A program made the position numbers and the translations under genes. The notes under the pieces are model-generated. The model was not told where the DNA came from, did no database searches, and saw only the letters and a list, made by a program, of their open reading frames with translations. Shown piece after piece: positions 13,501 to 28,500 of a DNA stretch of 64,000 nt. This stretch comes from Incurvaria masculella (taxonomy: Eukaryota; Arthropoda; Insecta; Lepidoptera; Incurvariidae), in the NCBI GenBank assembly GCA_946894095.1, contig OX335642.1, positions 20,285,021-20,349,020 of the forward strand. The letters run 5' to 3'. Every line of letters begins with the position of its first letter. Within the stretch, counting starts at the first letter, position 1.

Positions 13501-16500
13501 GCACATTTTCATTTGCAGATAACTTGGAATGTTGAGACATAAAATTACTGTAATAATCTGACAAGACAGTCTGACGAGTTTCCACATATGACACCGATAA
13601 TCTCTCCTTTGGAGATTTTTTGAAATTTGCAAACAACCGTTTCGTTCGCTCGTAGGTGTCCATTTGTTGCGCCAGTAACTGATCCATATTTGCATGAAAT
13701 CACCAACACTACTACTTCAATTGTACTCACGATTAGAGATCCCAGGAACACACAACACTTTAATTTATATTCGATCACTGGTTGTCGATCAGCTCCGCCA
13801 ATTGGATCCAGAAACAAGTTCCGGGAACCGCCTGGAAGATGTGCAGCTCCGCACCCGATGGTATGACCTGCCGCACAGTCAGTGCTCTCCGAGCCCCACG
13901 CTCAAGAGAGAATAGCTGCCACTGGCCTTGGTCCAATACGGCCCGGGCCACGGCGACTTTAGCACGATCCGCGCTTCGCCGGGGAGACTGATCTCAAAAA
14001 TATGGCTCGAATAGGACCAAAATGTACAGATATTGAATACCACACGGCAATGTTTGTTTTCTATTACGAAATAAAACACCATGTAAAGGGTAACTATTCG
14101 AAAAAAGGCACTTTAATAAATCATAATATCGATACTTATAATATTCACATGTAACAAACCATATCGCCATACAAATGCACCGGTGGCGCCATCTCTACGC
14201 CGAATATTTAGTTGAATGATTATTTACTTGATTTTGGTCTGAACAGGAGCTACCCGTGACTAGTTAATTAATTGAGTGCTAGGCGCAGCAGATCAGAATC
14301 CAGTGACCTGGATAAATATCCAACCTCCTGTTTGGTAAAAAATCCTGACTTGGGCAAAGCGTCCCCTATCAAATAATAAAAGTAGGCTTGGTAAAGGAAA
14401 ACCTCGTATACTAACAGTTAATTTTGATTAGGCGGGTTTATGGAAAGGGTACTTTCATCGCTTAAATTGGCCAATTTAAGCCTCTATAGTGTGTCAAATA
14501 AGATGCCTACCTCCAGCAAATGATTGGTGATGGGACGCCACATGACCTCGACGCGGTGAAGGTTCGCGAGGCCCGTCTCCAAGAGTTTAGCGACCGCAAA
14601 CAGCGATGGCTCCTGTCACAACACACTCCGTGTTCACCTCCAGGATTTTTAAGGTGTAGATTGCTAGCCCACTACTACGAACGCTGTAGAGTAAGCGCTA
14701 TCGAGAAGGCGATATCGCCTGTCAAAAACTACAAAAAAATTCTTCAAAACTCCATCCAAACTTTTAAATTACAAATCTCAAAATACATGAAGACATGATT
14801 TTTTTTTAAGTTTTCCTGAAAAGTCATCTCTTTAAAGTTACAAGACCCTTTGCAGAATCATTCTGTAAAATACTAATGCTAGTAGTTTGACATTACCTAA
14901 TCAGTAGCTTGAGATTTAAGAAGTGCACTAAACAACCTTAATTTTTAACCGACTTAAAAAAAAAGGTTCTCAATTCTTCTATATTTTTTTTGACCCCATT
15001 AACAGCTAGAATCTTCGCAGATGATTTATATCACAAGGCTGAGCCTTGATGATGTCTTCAGCACGACAGATATAAATTCAATTGAAAATTCAAAGTAATT
15101 AGACAACTTCAGCAGAAACCCAATGTTGTAAGCCCATTTAAAAACTCTTTCGACAATGTAGTCTCACCCGGTTGGAGTATGCTAGCTCCATGGCTTCATT
15201 AGAGAGCTTGCACAGTGCATCGATGAGATGGTGCAGAGCCACGTCGTCTAGGTCTTTGGAAGACTCGAAAACTTTCGATAGCATCGCTGAAAGCGCTGAA
15301 AGAAACAATATGAGCGTTTTTTTTTACTCTGCACCTCCTGTAACACCTCCTTTTTTATTTACACTGGATCCTCACGGTCTCGAAAGCTTTGAATATGAGT
15401 AAAGCACAGTTTAAGTGGGGAAAATTACTATCCAATAAGAGCTGATATTTTCACTCTCACCAGGTGGCGACACAGTCTTGAGGTTCAAGGCCCGAAAGGT
15501 TATTTTTGTATTATCGTAGCTGGATATGTTTAAGGTTTTCAAAACATTTTAAGATTTAAAATTTAAATATGTTCCTTGCTATAATAATGCCTCAGTGCTA
15601 TTCAATACAAATGAATTCTGATATAAATGATGGGCATAAGTTTCCGTCCGATAAAGAAAATAGCAAAGATAGCTTGCAGGTGGAACATATTTTGGTCGAG
15701 CCTGATTTTCTAAAGCCCGTAATTTTTTAAAATGTTCAAAAATGTCTCAAAAAATTTGTTTTGTGACAAGATGTAAAGCGTAAGTTAAGAACTAAGTGAA
15801 AAAAATACAAGAAATGTACTGCAACATCCGTCCATAAGAAATAATGAAATTTCTTGGTTTGTTTGTGTAGATATATCGGCAAATAAAAAAGAAATAAGGT
15901 TATAATAAAACACACAATAAAATGCCTTAGCTAAATGAAAATAAAACTCAAAACAACAAATACAAAAAAGCCATTTCCGCCAATGTAACCAGCTGACTTC
16001 GCTGACACCGAACATTCGGTTTTCGGAAGTAAGAAATGAAACCCGTGATAGTGTTTATTATATTTTTTATGAAAGGAGTCAAAGTTACGGAAAAATAATA
16101 CAGAAAAGCAGACACATAAAGCAACAATCCCAAAAAACCCGTGTGAAATAATCAAATACCCATTCGGTTTTCATTAACGATTTCGGCAACAGGCATGTGC
16201 TGGGCTGAAAAAATATTTAATTGTTGAAGCCATATGTCAACCAGACAGTTCGGTTGCTATAACGCCGAGAGACTAACACTGAAAGGCGTAAAAAAATACG
16301 ATAGGAATAAGTAATTCTTGATCCATATAAACGTTCTAGGGCTGCACGATAGGGGGCAGTAGGTATACTTCCAATTCTATGTTCCCGGTAGGACAATTAG
16401 CAACAAAAACATAAACTTTAAAGCAAATAAAGTTTACATTTGTGTTTTATGTGTGTGCATTTGCTTTGAGGTGCGAGTGAGTGTGAGGGTGTGTCAGAGA

Positions 16501-19500
16501 GAGACAAAGGAAATCGGACCAAGTCCGTTTTCCAATTCTACTTTAGTGGCCGTTTAGAGATTCATCCTTCACTCACCGGGGAGATCGGCCATGACAGCGG
16601 AGGTGCTCATCACGGCATTGGCGTCCTGGCTGCCGCGGCTCGCTTTCATACTGCCCCCGGTGGAAGGTTTAAGGCCTAGAATCCACACCTGAAGGCAACG
16701 CACAACACAGGCACTTGATGAAATTAAGCCAAACATTCTCAACGCAATATTACATCTAATTATTAGAATTTTAGGCATAGCAATCAAATTTCAATTCATA
16801 TGGGTGATTTTAAGCACATCTGATTGACACAGACAGGAATCGAGTAGAATTGGGATCCAGATAACGCTCTCAAATATCGATATAAATAGTAGTTGGGATT
16901 TTAGGCACAAATGATTGACACATATTGGCATATAAGGTAACACTATAAAAAAACGGACTTCAAAAAAACGTAATTCAAAACAAATTAATATGCACTAGAA
17001 AGTCAGAAGAATATTGCAATTATTGTAGTTACAATTATTGTTTTTTTTGAGTCGGTCTCAGCCAAGGCAGGTTTGTAACTATTACAATTATTGTTTTTTT
17101 TGAGTCGGTCTCAGCCAAGGCAGGTTTGTAACTACATACATAGTTATAGGTGAGATGTGCTTGTGTCGCACGTGCAACTTGACTTGACACTTACTCCAAA
17201 AAGAACAATAATTGCAATTTTTTTAAAATTTTTTGGATTAAGTTTTTATGAAGTCGGTTTTTTTGTTTTACTAATTTTTGTTATTTCTTTTATTTTTAGT
17301 AAATCTGAAATACACTATAAAAAATTTATATCCTTTCCAATAATAAAAAAAGAATCATCGAAATCGGTTGGCGTGTAACGAGTTATTCGTCCATTTTATG
17401 CATACTGCATATTTTGCAAATTTACGACCAATATGGTCTAACCAGCATGGTTATTACAATGCTGAAAGGTATATGCCGAAATGTGGTAGGTACCAAGTGC
17501 TGGAGTGTTGTAAGAACGGGCAGCCACGCCTGCTGGATGGTGTCGCCGTCTCGCTGCGCCGTGCACAGCAGCGCCTTCATCGCCGTCACGTGGCGCGCCG
17601 TCACCATCACGAACGACTGCTGCTGCCCTGTCAACGGAGACAAATTTGCTTACAATCTTTTTTCTTGCTCCCCTTCGTCTGTGTTCATAAGTTCAAACTT
17701 CACAGACAGTAAATGCAACATATCAGCCATCACGTGGAATGTGTGAGAAGCATGGTGACAGATAAACAGTACAATATTTTACATTTCTTAACAAAACACG
17801 TTGATATAGAAGAATGTATATAAGTAGATATTCCACACATTTATGAGCACTGGGGTATTTTTGTATCGAGTTAAAAAAAAACTTATAAACATGAGAAGTA
17901 ATAACCATACTTTAACATGATTTAGACACATCAGCCTAGGCTGCCGGTCTAATATAAAATAAATAAATCCTTCATTTACGTGCATCATATGCCACTACTA
18001 TATTTTCTTATGAAATTTCATTACCACAGTTCTTAGGAAAACCCCTCCCTTCCTGCCACAGTAAGCAGGCGTCGCACCCGCACCAACACACTCATTTCTA
18101 ACCTGAGGGCGTGCCTGCGGAGGGCAGCGGCGTCCCGACGCACACCACCTGGTGGCGGAGGTCGGCGTCCGGCGGGCAGCCCGGCTGGCCGAGCGGCGCG
18201 CCGTCGCGGCCGCGCCACGGGCACGGCAGCGCGCCGAGCGCTGGCAGGCAGTAGTGCGCAGGCAGCGCCGCGCGGCACAGAGCCGAAACGCAAGCGTCGC
18301 GACCGTTCACGTGGCCCACCTACAACGGCATTACCAACATCGCTACAACTTTTACTCCGAAGAAGATTCACTAAGATATTCACGTGGCAATCTCATTATG
18401 TTAACAGGCGTGGTGTCGTCGTCACTTTCTGTGGAAAGGCAAGGGCAACTATTCATACAGCTATGTCTTTCCCAAACAAACAGATTATTTTTAATTTCAT
18501 TTCATATTGTTTGTGCTGGCATTAGCGTAGATACAGAAAGATGCATATAATGAAAGTTCATGACATCTGTCAAAATATTTGGCCATGACAGATAAAAGGT
18601 GAGGGAACGGCAGGTCACCTTGCCGCTGACCCTAGCCAGGGTCTGTATCCCGCGCAGGATTCGCTCCAGTTCACCTACGCTTGCTTCGACCAGCACCGAG
18701 AGGCCCCACACCAGACCGCACCACGAAGATTTCATCAGCTGAAAATATTCCAGACTTACTTTAAATACTGACATGATTTTCAAACCATAGATTGAACTAT
18801 GGTCTCCTGGAATTCTGAGATCGTGCGAGGTACCATCGCATTGAATGAACGATGGCCAAGAATGGTCAGGTCGATGTAGCCGTGCAATATAAGGAAGATC
18901 CTGGCATGGCACCTAGCTCCCATGTGGAGCTAGATGCCATGCCAGGTGATGGAGATAGTATGTGTGGTAATAACCATCCATGACTGGTCACAAAAAAAGG
19001 TTTGTGATGTACTATTGACTACCAAAAGTAGTAATAAATGAACTGGAATTCGGACTATGCTCTAGGTGATTTGGTTGTGAAGTGGTTGAACGGAAAAGAT
19101 AGCTGAGGTTAAATTGTTCTATGTTTTGTCCGTAAACAGATCCAACATACTTGTAAGTGAAGAGTCTTCTGCTTTTCGAGCTCTTCCGCCGTTTTCTCCG
19201 TATTGGAGTTTTGATCTGTTAGCGACAGCTGTCCGTTAGTGGGTAAAACCTCTCCTTCTGTATCTGAAAATATAAGGTGATTTCTCGTTAACTTCCCTAA
19301 AATTATATTAACTTAATCATTAATCATATTTTTTTTCTCTGACAAATATGTTACTGAGAATATAAATAAAACTACCTTTGGGGTCGCAGTTCACGATTTT
19401 GTTGGAGTTGATTTCTTCAGTATCATTCGTATGCCCGGTGCCATAGTTTTCGTGTAACCTGAAATTAAATTATTTGTTTTCTTGTTAATATTTGTAAAAT

Positions 19501-22500
19501 GCGTTTGAAAACTTACCGCTTTTCAAGCGGCGGGCGGAGACATTCTCCGACATTGCGAACTGATCGTTCAGCCCATTGTCAAGGAGGCAGCCGCTACGTC
19601 CATATGCAGCAGCCGACTCGCTGTCTCGACTGCTGACAACGGGCTTGAAACGTCAGATAATGTCTCCTCCCGCCACGTAAAAAGCTGTAATTTTTCAAAC
19701 ATGTTTAACGACTTCGGTAATCTAAAAAGTGGTATTTATAAAATGTATGATTAAATATTGCATAACAACAACTCCTTCAGATTGAGATGATGGAGGATTT
19801 AACTATTTCGGCCATTGAATGTGCAAAGATTCCACAACTCAATAAAATTTCGCTCTGTCATTCTACCACCCCACTTTCTCTTCCTCGCGTGAATCATTAC
19901 AGCCACTCACTTGTAGTTCTCGGCACCCTCCACGGTGATGGCGATGGACCGTATGATCTCCATTAGACAGGCGTATGCGACGGATATTCCGTAGCCTTCC
20001 TGGATGGTCGGTGCTTCGGTGCGGTCTAGCATGTCTAAGCTGAAAGATACAAACACCATGAGATTATAGATAATATGGTTGGTATATTGACTTTTATTAT
20101 GTTACTGGGTGGCCACTTATGTGGCTTATACCACACCGACCATCATGATATTAGCCCAACACACCGCATTCCCGAAGGGATGGGGTGCCATGCCAGGACC
20201 TCCGATTTTGACCATGGCTACATGAAAACCCCGGACAATTTGTCATTGCTGTTTTGATAATCTTATCATCTAATAGCACCGATGTGGTGGGCTTAAAACC
20301 TACCACCTAGTAGAGGAAGGGGACCTACATGGATTCCGAACGATGGAATAGATCGCATTCGTGATGAAATGCACTAATCCAACTCAGAAAGAGAAATAAA
20401 GTGGTTGACGAAAAGGGGCTTAACCTTTGGAGCGCGAACGACGCAGCATCGGCGTCCTGTACCGCGCTCCCGAATCGAATAAAAATCTATATCTAAGACA
20501 CTTGTCAAGGTATCTTCAAAATAATAACTGTTCCATGTAGCTAGATAGTGCCTCCATTTATTTACGTTACTTTTGTAGTAGTTTGGTTCAAATATAAAAT
20601 AATAAAAATCATATAACATTGACTTTAGATTTTTTTTAAATATTTTGTGATGTTACTCGAGGTTTAGGGTAAAAAAGATAAAGTTATGAAACAAATTTGT
20701 TTTTTATTTCGTAGTTTATGATAGCTGCTATAACATTGTGTCAAAAACTAATGACCCCGCCATACAAAAAATAATAATAATATGGTTCCAAACATCGCGA
20801 ACAAAAGCGACACTTATTGTTTTTCAAAATAATATTTTAGAATTTATTATAAATTATTTACGATATTATCTCAGTTGAATTTATTTTAAATTTATTGAAT
20901 AATGATGGAAGAATATTCACATAAAATTTTTGTAAAGAAAAAGTTTACATAACATTTTCAGTAAAGGAAAAACCCGAAAAATCTCTCTACATTACTAACA
21001 GTCTAATTAGAATCTAATCTAATTAGAATCGAGTTAGATTTTATATCATCATAAACTGTTATATATACACAATTTTTTTGTGTAAGATAATGTTATAATA
21101 TGTAATCAAAAACATTTTATTTTGAACATTCAAATTCGGCTATAAAATTGCACTCAGCGCACTCATACATGCAAACGCTCCACTTGAACACACGTCTGTG
21201 AGCGCGCGCTCTATCTATAGATAGGTGGGCGCGCGCGTTCTATCTATATAGGTAGGCACTTACTCAGCGTGACGAGGTCGAAACTTGTTGCTGGAGTAGA
21301 AGCAGGCTTCCGTGACACGAAGCATTGGTGACATGGTCTTTGAAATAAAACACGTAAATATAAGTTCATAGAAATTTTGTAAAAGTGAAACCTAAAATGA
21401 ATAGAAATTCGAATTAGCGACGGATGGTCAAAAAAAACACCTAATGATTATATCTGAAGTAGAGTTTGTGCGTTGTCTGTCCGTCCGTCTGTCAGACACC
21501 TCCTCCTATTATTGAAGTTACAAAATTTACAATGTATGACGAAAACAAGTTTTGACATGACAGGTAGGTAGATCAGGTCAGGCCATCTAGTTTGAGGGGT
21601 CGCATGATGAGTCTAAGACCAGAGTTTCCCAAGATATGACGAAAAAAATTTTTTGAAGTTGTTTGACATGCATGGCAAGTGCTCCCGTGCATGTCGCAAG
21701 TATATTTTAGGCATCTTTCGTGTCCACACACCACCCGTTAGCATGAGAACAGGTGCGACATGCACGGCAGAATTCGCCGAAATGTAATACAGCATGCACG
21801 GCAATTGACCCAGTGTGACTAGTAACCAAAAACCGGCCAAGTGCGAGCCGGACTCGCACACGAAGGGTTCCGTACCATCGTAAAAGATTTAACATAACAA
21901 AATCACGTTTTTTGTATGGGAGCCCCCTTTAATTTAAATTATTTTTCAATTTTACCTATTTGTTGTTATAGCGGCAAAATAAATACACACTCTGTGAAAA
22001 TTTCAGCTGTCTATCTGTTACGGTTACTGAGATACAGCCATGTGACAGACGGACGGACGGACGGACAGCGGAGGATTAGTAATAGGGTTCCGTTTTCACC
22101 CTTTGGGTACGGAACCCTAACAAGAATACTATGTAACAGAAACAAATAGTACATATTTTTAATTCTATTCTATTACCAGATGCGTCTTGGCCTATGGAAA
22201 TGTATGCAGATGATGCAATGGGATTACTTATTAGATATACCAAACGATTTCAAAGCAACAAAATTTGGTATTATAACTCCACGCTCACGAAGTTCCTGAG
22301 ATCTCGACAAATGACTTGAATCACACTTGACCAACGGCCAGCGGGCGGCCGAGCGGCCGTGCGGCCGACACCAATACACTGACAATGTTTATACTACAAA
22401 ATATGATTTTCTAGATTTTCGGTCTTTTTTCCATTTTTATGTAAGAAAACATATCAAGTGTGATACATCACCGGATTCTACACAAAATTTGCCACAATCC

Positions 22501-25500
22501 GGACTAATTACATTCAAGCAAACGTAATTTTTTGTAAACAAATTTTGTAAACAAATGTGATAAATCTTTGAAATCTGAACATGCCAAAAAACATTTGATT
22601 TTTTTGCTGCCTACAGAAATTGCAAAAACCTATAACCACTGCATTGATAGATAGCTGAATATATTACAATTTCATTGATATAAAAAAAATTACAATACTT
22701 ACGTAATATTTTCGTCAATCATCCTTTTCAGCCGGCACAGAACCACGCGCGCAAACGTATCTCGGTCGACTGGCCAGCGAGACGAGCCGCGCGGATTTCA
22801 AAAAAATATTTTGTTTTACGAAGTTGCAGCTATTGGGTCGCGGTTTAGCCAATCAAAAGCGTCCTACACTCCTCTATCCATTTGAAAAAGCCAATCATAG
22901 ACCAGTAAATCTATGACCACACAAAAAATCGCCAATCAGCGCAGATAGCGGGAGCGCGGCAGAGGACGCCTATGCGGCGTCGTTCGCGCTTTACGGGTTA
23001 ATCCATGATAATTGATTTCAATAATTTAAATTCACTCACTAAATAGACTTTGCGGTCCCCGGCTCGAAGGTGACGCACAGGGGCAGCCACACTCCCTTCC
23101 AGTAGAAACCAGACTGTTGCGGTATACTCGCTATGCCTGGAAATATTTTAATATTTTTTTTAAGAATGTCAGTTCGGTACTTAACACTTTGAAGCAGCAC
23201 AGATCCAATAAATCCACATAATGTCTGTTGAAATCGGAAGGCATGGCGTTATCATTCATAGGCCACTGCTATGGGATACTGCACTCGGATTTGTCTTACT
23301 TTATGATTCACTAATTCAAACGCCCACTTACTTACAAGAGTGTTTGCCACAGCTTACACACATACGAGTTTTTGGTACCTGTTTGTGTAAATATATTTTT
23401 TGATTCCTTGAAAAATTTATAATAAGAATTTATCATTGATTATAGGAGAAAAATACAGGTAAATACACTAAATTAAATACACTTTTCACGAGCATCCCGG
23501 CAGATACAGCCATCACCTCTCTCAAACATATTTTAGGGACTCGAACCAAGCATCACCGCAAGCAAGGCCCTGAAACGATGCACTACTCCAGTACGCAATT
23601 GATGGAGAGGATATAAGAACAAGCTGATCGTCGATGTTGAGGGAGTCAAGACAAGCCGACAGAATTACAAAGGTATTCAAGAAAACAAAAATTTACCAGT
23701 AGACGAATCCAAGATAAAGTTCAAGGTAAGACACTGACCGAGCTGAAGAGAGGTCAAATGAGGACAGAAACACAAAATGATCTAGCACCTAGCAAGTCTT
23801 TGATGAAACTATAAAGGTTAGGTCACAATTGGCTGGGAGAACAAAAGCTTGCTTATGGAAAGGTAGAAAAATACTAAATATTTAACTGAACGATTGTAGA
23901 TGGGAAGAGAGGCACAGTTTGACGTCTTACTGGAAGAGTGGAAAAGCAAAAAAAAAATATCGTCGATGGAAAGGAGACCAAAATAGACATGCTAGCATAG
24001 ACAAGAGAGGCAAGGATAGAATAAAATAAAGACAGGCAGAGGATAGACAGGCAAAGTAGCAGTAGACCTTAAAGGAAACTAAGACTGATGCACGGGCAGA
24101 CAAACAGGCAGATGGCGCAGACGATAGATCATAGGAGAAGTCAGGAAGGGAAGCCACTCACCCTGCGAAGTGTTGACCTGTGACGCCACAAAAAGGCTCT
24201 GTACGTAAGCGCCCAGGGCGTTGACGATATCCTGGAAGATGTTGGTCGCGTGCGGACGCAGATCGTAGCACTCGCAGAATGAACTCAGTAGGTCTGTGAC
24301 AGATCAAAAGGATCCATTGATTGATCTAGGGATGGTGAAATTTTTATTGGACTGCACACACATACACGTCATCACACTTCTTCCCCGAAAGGTAGGGCTG
24401 AGATAATAGAGCATCATAGATACGGTCACATCATACTTTTTCGCTTCCTCTAGAAATATATGTACATCTTTCCATTACGATTAGGGTGCCAGGACCGGAC
24501 ATATACGAAGTATTACATCAATAGTCCTGGGACTTTCTCCTAGGCCATTTAGGCACAACATATCCAAGATACAAAACAAAATGTTAGGGTAACAATAAAA
24601 CTACAAAAGGACACGTGAGAATACTTACGTGGTCGGACGGTCATCTTGTGCAAGACCTCGAGTGCGAGAGCTCGCTGCCAGAGCGGCTTGTCGGGGTCCA
24701 GGAACTTGATGGTGAGCGATAGGAATATCTCGCACTCCGTCACCTGCGACATGTTTGCAAGACTTGTGCACAGACGGTAAGGCTTCGTGACATGACGCAA
24801 ATGTATGTATACCCTTAAGAAGAAAATAGTACAACCTGTTGTAGGCAGCTTGATCACTTTGCTTTTCGCGAGTTTAGTATGAAGAAAAAGAACAAATGGG
24901 CCGACTGAATTACATTAGAAGAGCCGACTAAGGGATTCGATGCTCGTGATTAGGATTCAACACATGCTTACTTACTAAGTGGCAGTGTTAATTCCGCCCG
25001 GGTTGGTACTATCGCATTGAATGTACGATGGTCAAAGCGACAGTAAAAATTGTCTATGTTTTTTTATCTATTTCAATGTTGCCGTGCAATATTAGGACAG
25101 CCATTCCATGTGGTATGTTAGGCTAACATTAACGTGTTATGAGCCCCCCATGTCCAGTTGCATAGAAATAATGTGTTATTTCTTTTAGTAACTGGTCAAT
25201 ACCCCATCCACTTTAGGTTTTAGGTTACTTTAGGTTACTTTTAACTGGATGGAATACATGGAAAAATGTTCTTTACCGTTTCGTCCATCTTTTCATCCAA
25301 TGCAATGGTACCAACCGGGGTGGTTTTAAACCCTACCTACCACCTAGTAGAGGAAGGGCACCTACAGTTTTACATGGATTCCGAACCATGGAACGGCTCG
25401 CATTAAAGACGAAATGCACTTATACAACTCAGAAAGAGGAAGAAAGTGGTGCATGAACGAGGCCAGGATTTGAACCCATATCTTTTGGCATGGAAGTCAA

Positions 25501-28500
25501 GGCTCAGACAGGCTGCGAGTTGCTAAGAGGATAACAGAGGCAAAGAACTTGACACAGGCCACCAACATGGCTGGCAGAAAACCACTGCCTCCGCGAGCAC
25601 AACAATAAAGAAGTACACAAAAACAGACTTAATAAATACTTAAAACAAACAAAAAAAGACCAAATAAATCCACAAAGCAAAATAAAATAAAGTGCCTAAT
25701 ATGATACCAAATCAAATACAAAAAAAAACATATAACAAAAAACTCTTAAAGAAATGAAATGAAATAAAACATCATAGACAGATCAGCCAATAGCTGCCTG
25801 TTCATAAATGAATAAATGATATGGGTGCGAGCGTGTTGAGACTCACCAGTATGGAGTGGTACTTGTGTATGATGATGGAGACGAGGCGCAGGAGACGCAT
25901 GCTGACGGGGAAGTGGGGTCGCTCCGCGCCGCCGGCGGGGCTGCCCCCGCTCGCCCCCGGGCCCGCCGCGCCCGGGATGCTCGACGATGTGAACGCAGCC
26001 CTGCCGACGGACCGGAAGGATGCTTACAGTAACTTTGCAGTTGTAATTTAACTTGATTCTCTCTGTGGCAAGCAAGTCAAGTGAAAAATTGTCTGTGTTT
26101 TCCATCCAGATCAATGGAGCTGTGCTCATAAAGGGAAGGTCCTGGCATGGTACCTAATTCCTTCGGGAATGTGGTGTATTGGGCTAATATCATAAGGGTA
26201 GTTGTGTGGTATTAGCCATCCATGTCAGGTTGAATAAAAAAAAGTCAACTATAGATGTAAAATATCAATAGCATTTACATTTATTCATAAATCTTAGAAT
26301 ATTTGTGTGTAATTAATTCTCCATTATTGCACATATACAGGGTCTCCGAGGTTCGGCCAGGATATCGAAATAAGCGAAAATAAGTATATAATCTAATAAA
26401 CACATTACAAAAATGGTCCTAGTATGGGTATACCAGTTTTAATTTTATTTAATGTCTAAGCGATTCGGGAGGGCGCAAGTGGCGCGGCGGAGGCGACGGG
26501 GTGGGGTAAGTACGTTACTCGCACGAGAGCTCAGAGCGCGCTCACACTGTCGCATGCAATTACTTTGTTGGAAAATGGAAATGGTTAAGATAAAAAAACT
26601 CTTTCATCATTGCCACTATACATACGATACATATCACGATTCTTCAATATTCCTGACCGAATTTTAGACATGGTTAAAGCCCGACATCGGTCGTACATAC
26701 ATTAAAATATGGAAAAGTGACTGCTAATTACCTGTACTTCACATTCGGTGAGAACAGTCTAATGATGAGAGCACACACATGCTCTTTCAGGAGAAACCTG
26801 AATTCGGTTATCTGAAACAAATAACTTATTATAAATATTATTATAATGTTTAATTTTACGGCTTATTGCGTGCGTGAGGAGTAGCGCATGCTACTCCAGT
26901 TAGTTGCCCGTTGAGCAGGCTGGCTGACCTGCTTCATCTAGAAACCTAATAAGGCAGATAATCATTTCGTCAATACACGCTAGGCTGTGCACAATTTACG
27001 TTACAGGTGGTACAATTAACAAATACCTAATAGCAAATTCAATAAACAAAAATATCTTCAAATCCACCTTAAAGAAGATGGGAGCGAAGTCGGTCAGTAA
27101 AGTGTCGAGTAGCTCCAGGCCGAAAGTCTTGGGTATGTCCGCGGCTCCGACGAGCCAGTGCGCCGCATCACCGTTCACTAGCTGTATCACATCCTGCAAG
27201 GAGAGACGCCTCGTTCTTAATGGTCCTCTTCACCATAGTTAGAGCATTACAACTTTCTCTAGTCTGAAGGTCGCAGGTTTGAACCCTTCTGCAGATAGTA
27301 ATTTTAGTGTTCCTTGGATTCCTCCTTTAAAGATGGTTCAATTATTACGGATAAAAGTAACCAACAAGAAACTTTACTGGGAGCCAAATTACAATATATT
27401 TTTATTCTTACAGCTATTCAAACTAATATAATATCATCCCTTTAAATGCTATCACCATCAGAAAACATTAAAGTACAGCTATGTTTGAGAGTTTTTTTTT
27501 ATTATAAAAAAAAATATAAATATAGGTACGCATATGTTAATTCACAAACTATTTACTTTTGCTCAAAACGTTATGCTTAATCATTGCACGTATGCATACC
27601 ATAATTGCATCCGTAAAGCTAGATTTCTGAAGTGCATTTTTTTTTATTGCAAAATAATCATCAGGCAAGGGTGAATTTCTTCCAGGGATGGGACATGATA
27701 ACATTCACGATTGACTGGGTTTTATATTATTGTTCTGATGCAGTAAATTAGATCTCAACTCGGTACCGCTTGAATATGTGTCGGGCAGAAAATATCTTAA
27801 TTATGTAAAAAATATATGTGTGTTAAGTATATGTAAATACGTTGTTCGTTAGGTATCTAAATTGTAGTTTACCTGCAGAATGAGGTAGGCGTCAGCAGCG
27901 CACGGACGGAGGTCGCGAGGGGCCCGGCAGCTAGCAGGCTGTCGAATGTCCGCGGGGTTCACAGTCAGCTCGCCTGCAAATTTACACAGATCATGCTTCC
28001 AGGACTTAACCGCCAAATCTTACACTCCTCATCCTCGTAGGTGGCCCAACCCGGCGGGACTAACTCATTCGCGGGCACTGTACAAAACCGTGCTGTTGCG
28101 CTCTGGGAACTTCTCTGTTTCAAAGAAAAAGACAGGCTCCGTGATGAGGAAGAAACAACATGTCCACAAAAAAGATAATGTGCATAGTGTATGATTTGGT
28201 ACGATTTACGAAAATTTAGATAGATTTATCAAAACGTCTTATAGCTAAAAGTAAACCACGACCGCTGTAGTCAAAAATCTAAAAAAACCAAACAGATTAT
28301 AAATCTTGATTAAATAAGCTATGTCTGATGACTAATATTTTTAAGATTTTCTTACTTTATCATTGCGTAATAAACCACCAAAGTTATTGTATAAAACGCG
28401 CGAAAAATTCGAACTTTCGGATCTTATAACTTAGAAACCAAACACAATTTTACAATGCCAACGGTCATCAGACATCTAGTTCGATCAAATAAAGCTCTTT

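Larger units (their letters stand above)
8363..14245 (-). mobile_element. BEL/Pao LTR retrotransposon, nearly complete, with TSD
   Basis: Minus-strand element in Mon2 intron 20. LTRs of 229 bp (8363-8591) and 223 bp (14023-14245) start TGTTCAGACC and end TGTACA. They differ by two small indels (2 and 4 bp) and a few substitutions. A 5-bp target duplication GGAGC is present at 8358-8362 and 14246-14250. Internal part: a shortened gag (12863-13687) and an uninterrupted pol (8776-12876). A purine tract (minus CGGCGAGGAA, 8592-8601) abuts the 3' LTR. Pol looks intact but Gag lacks its zinc-knuckle part, so the copy may not be autonomous. Confidence 0.96.

Noticed and set aside
21264..21337. An alternative coding exon of Mon2
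   Set aside because: Phase is incompatible: joined to exon 11 it gives an immediate TAA. Kept only as candidate exon of another unit.
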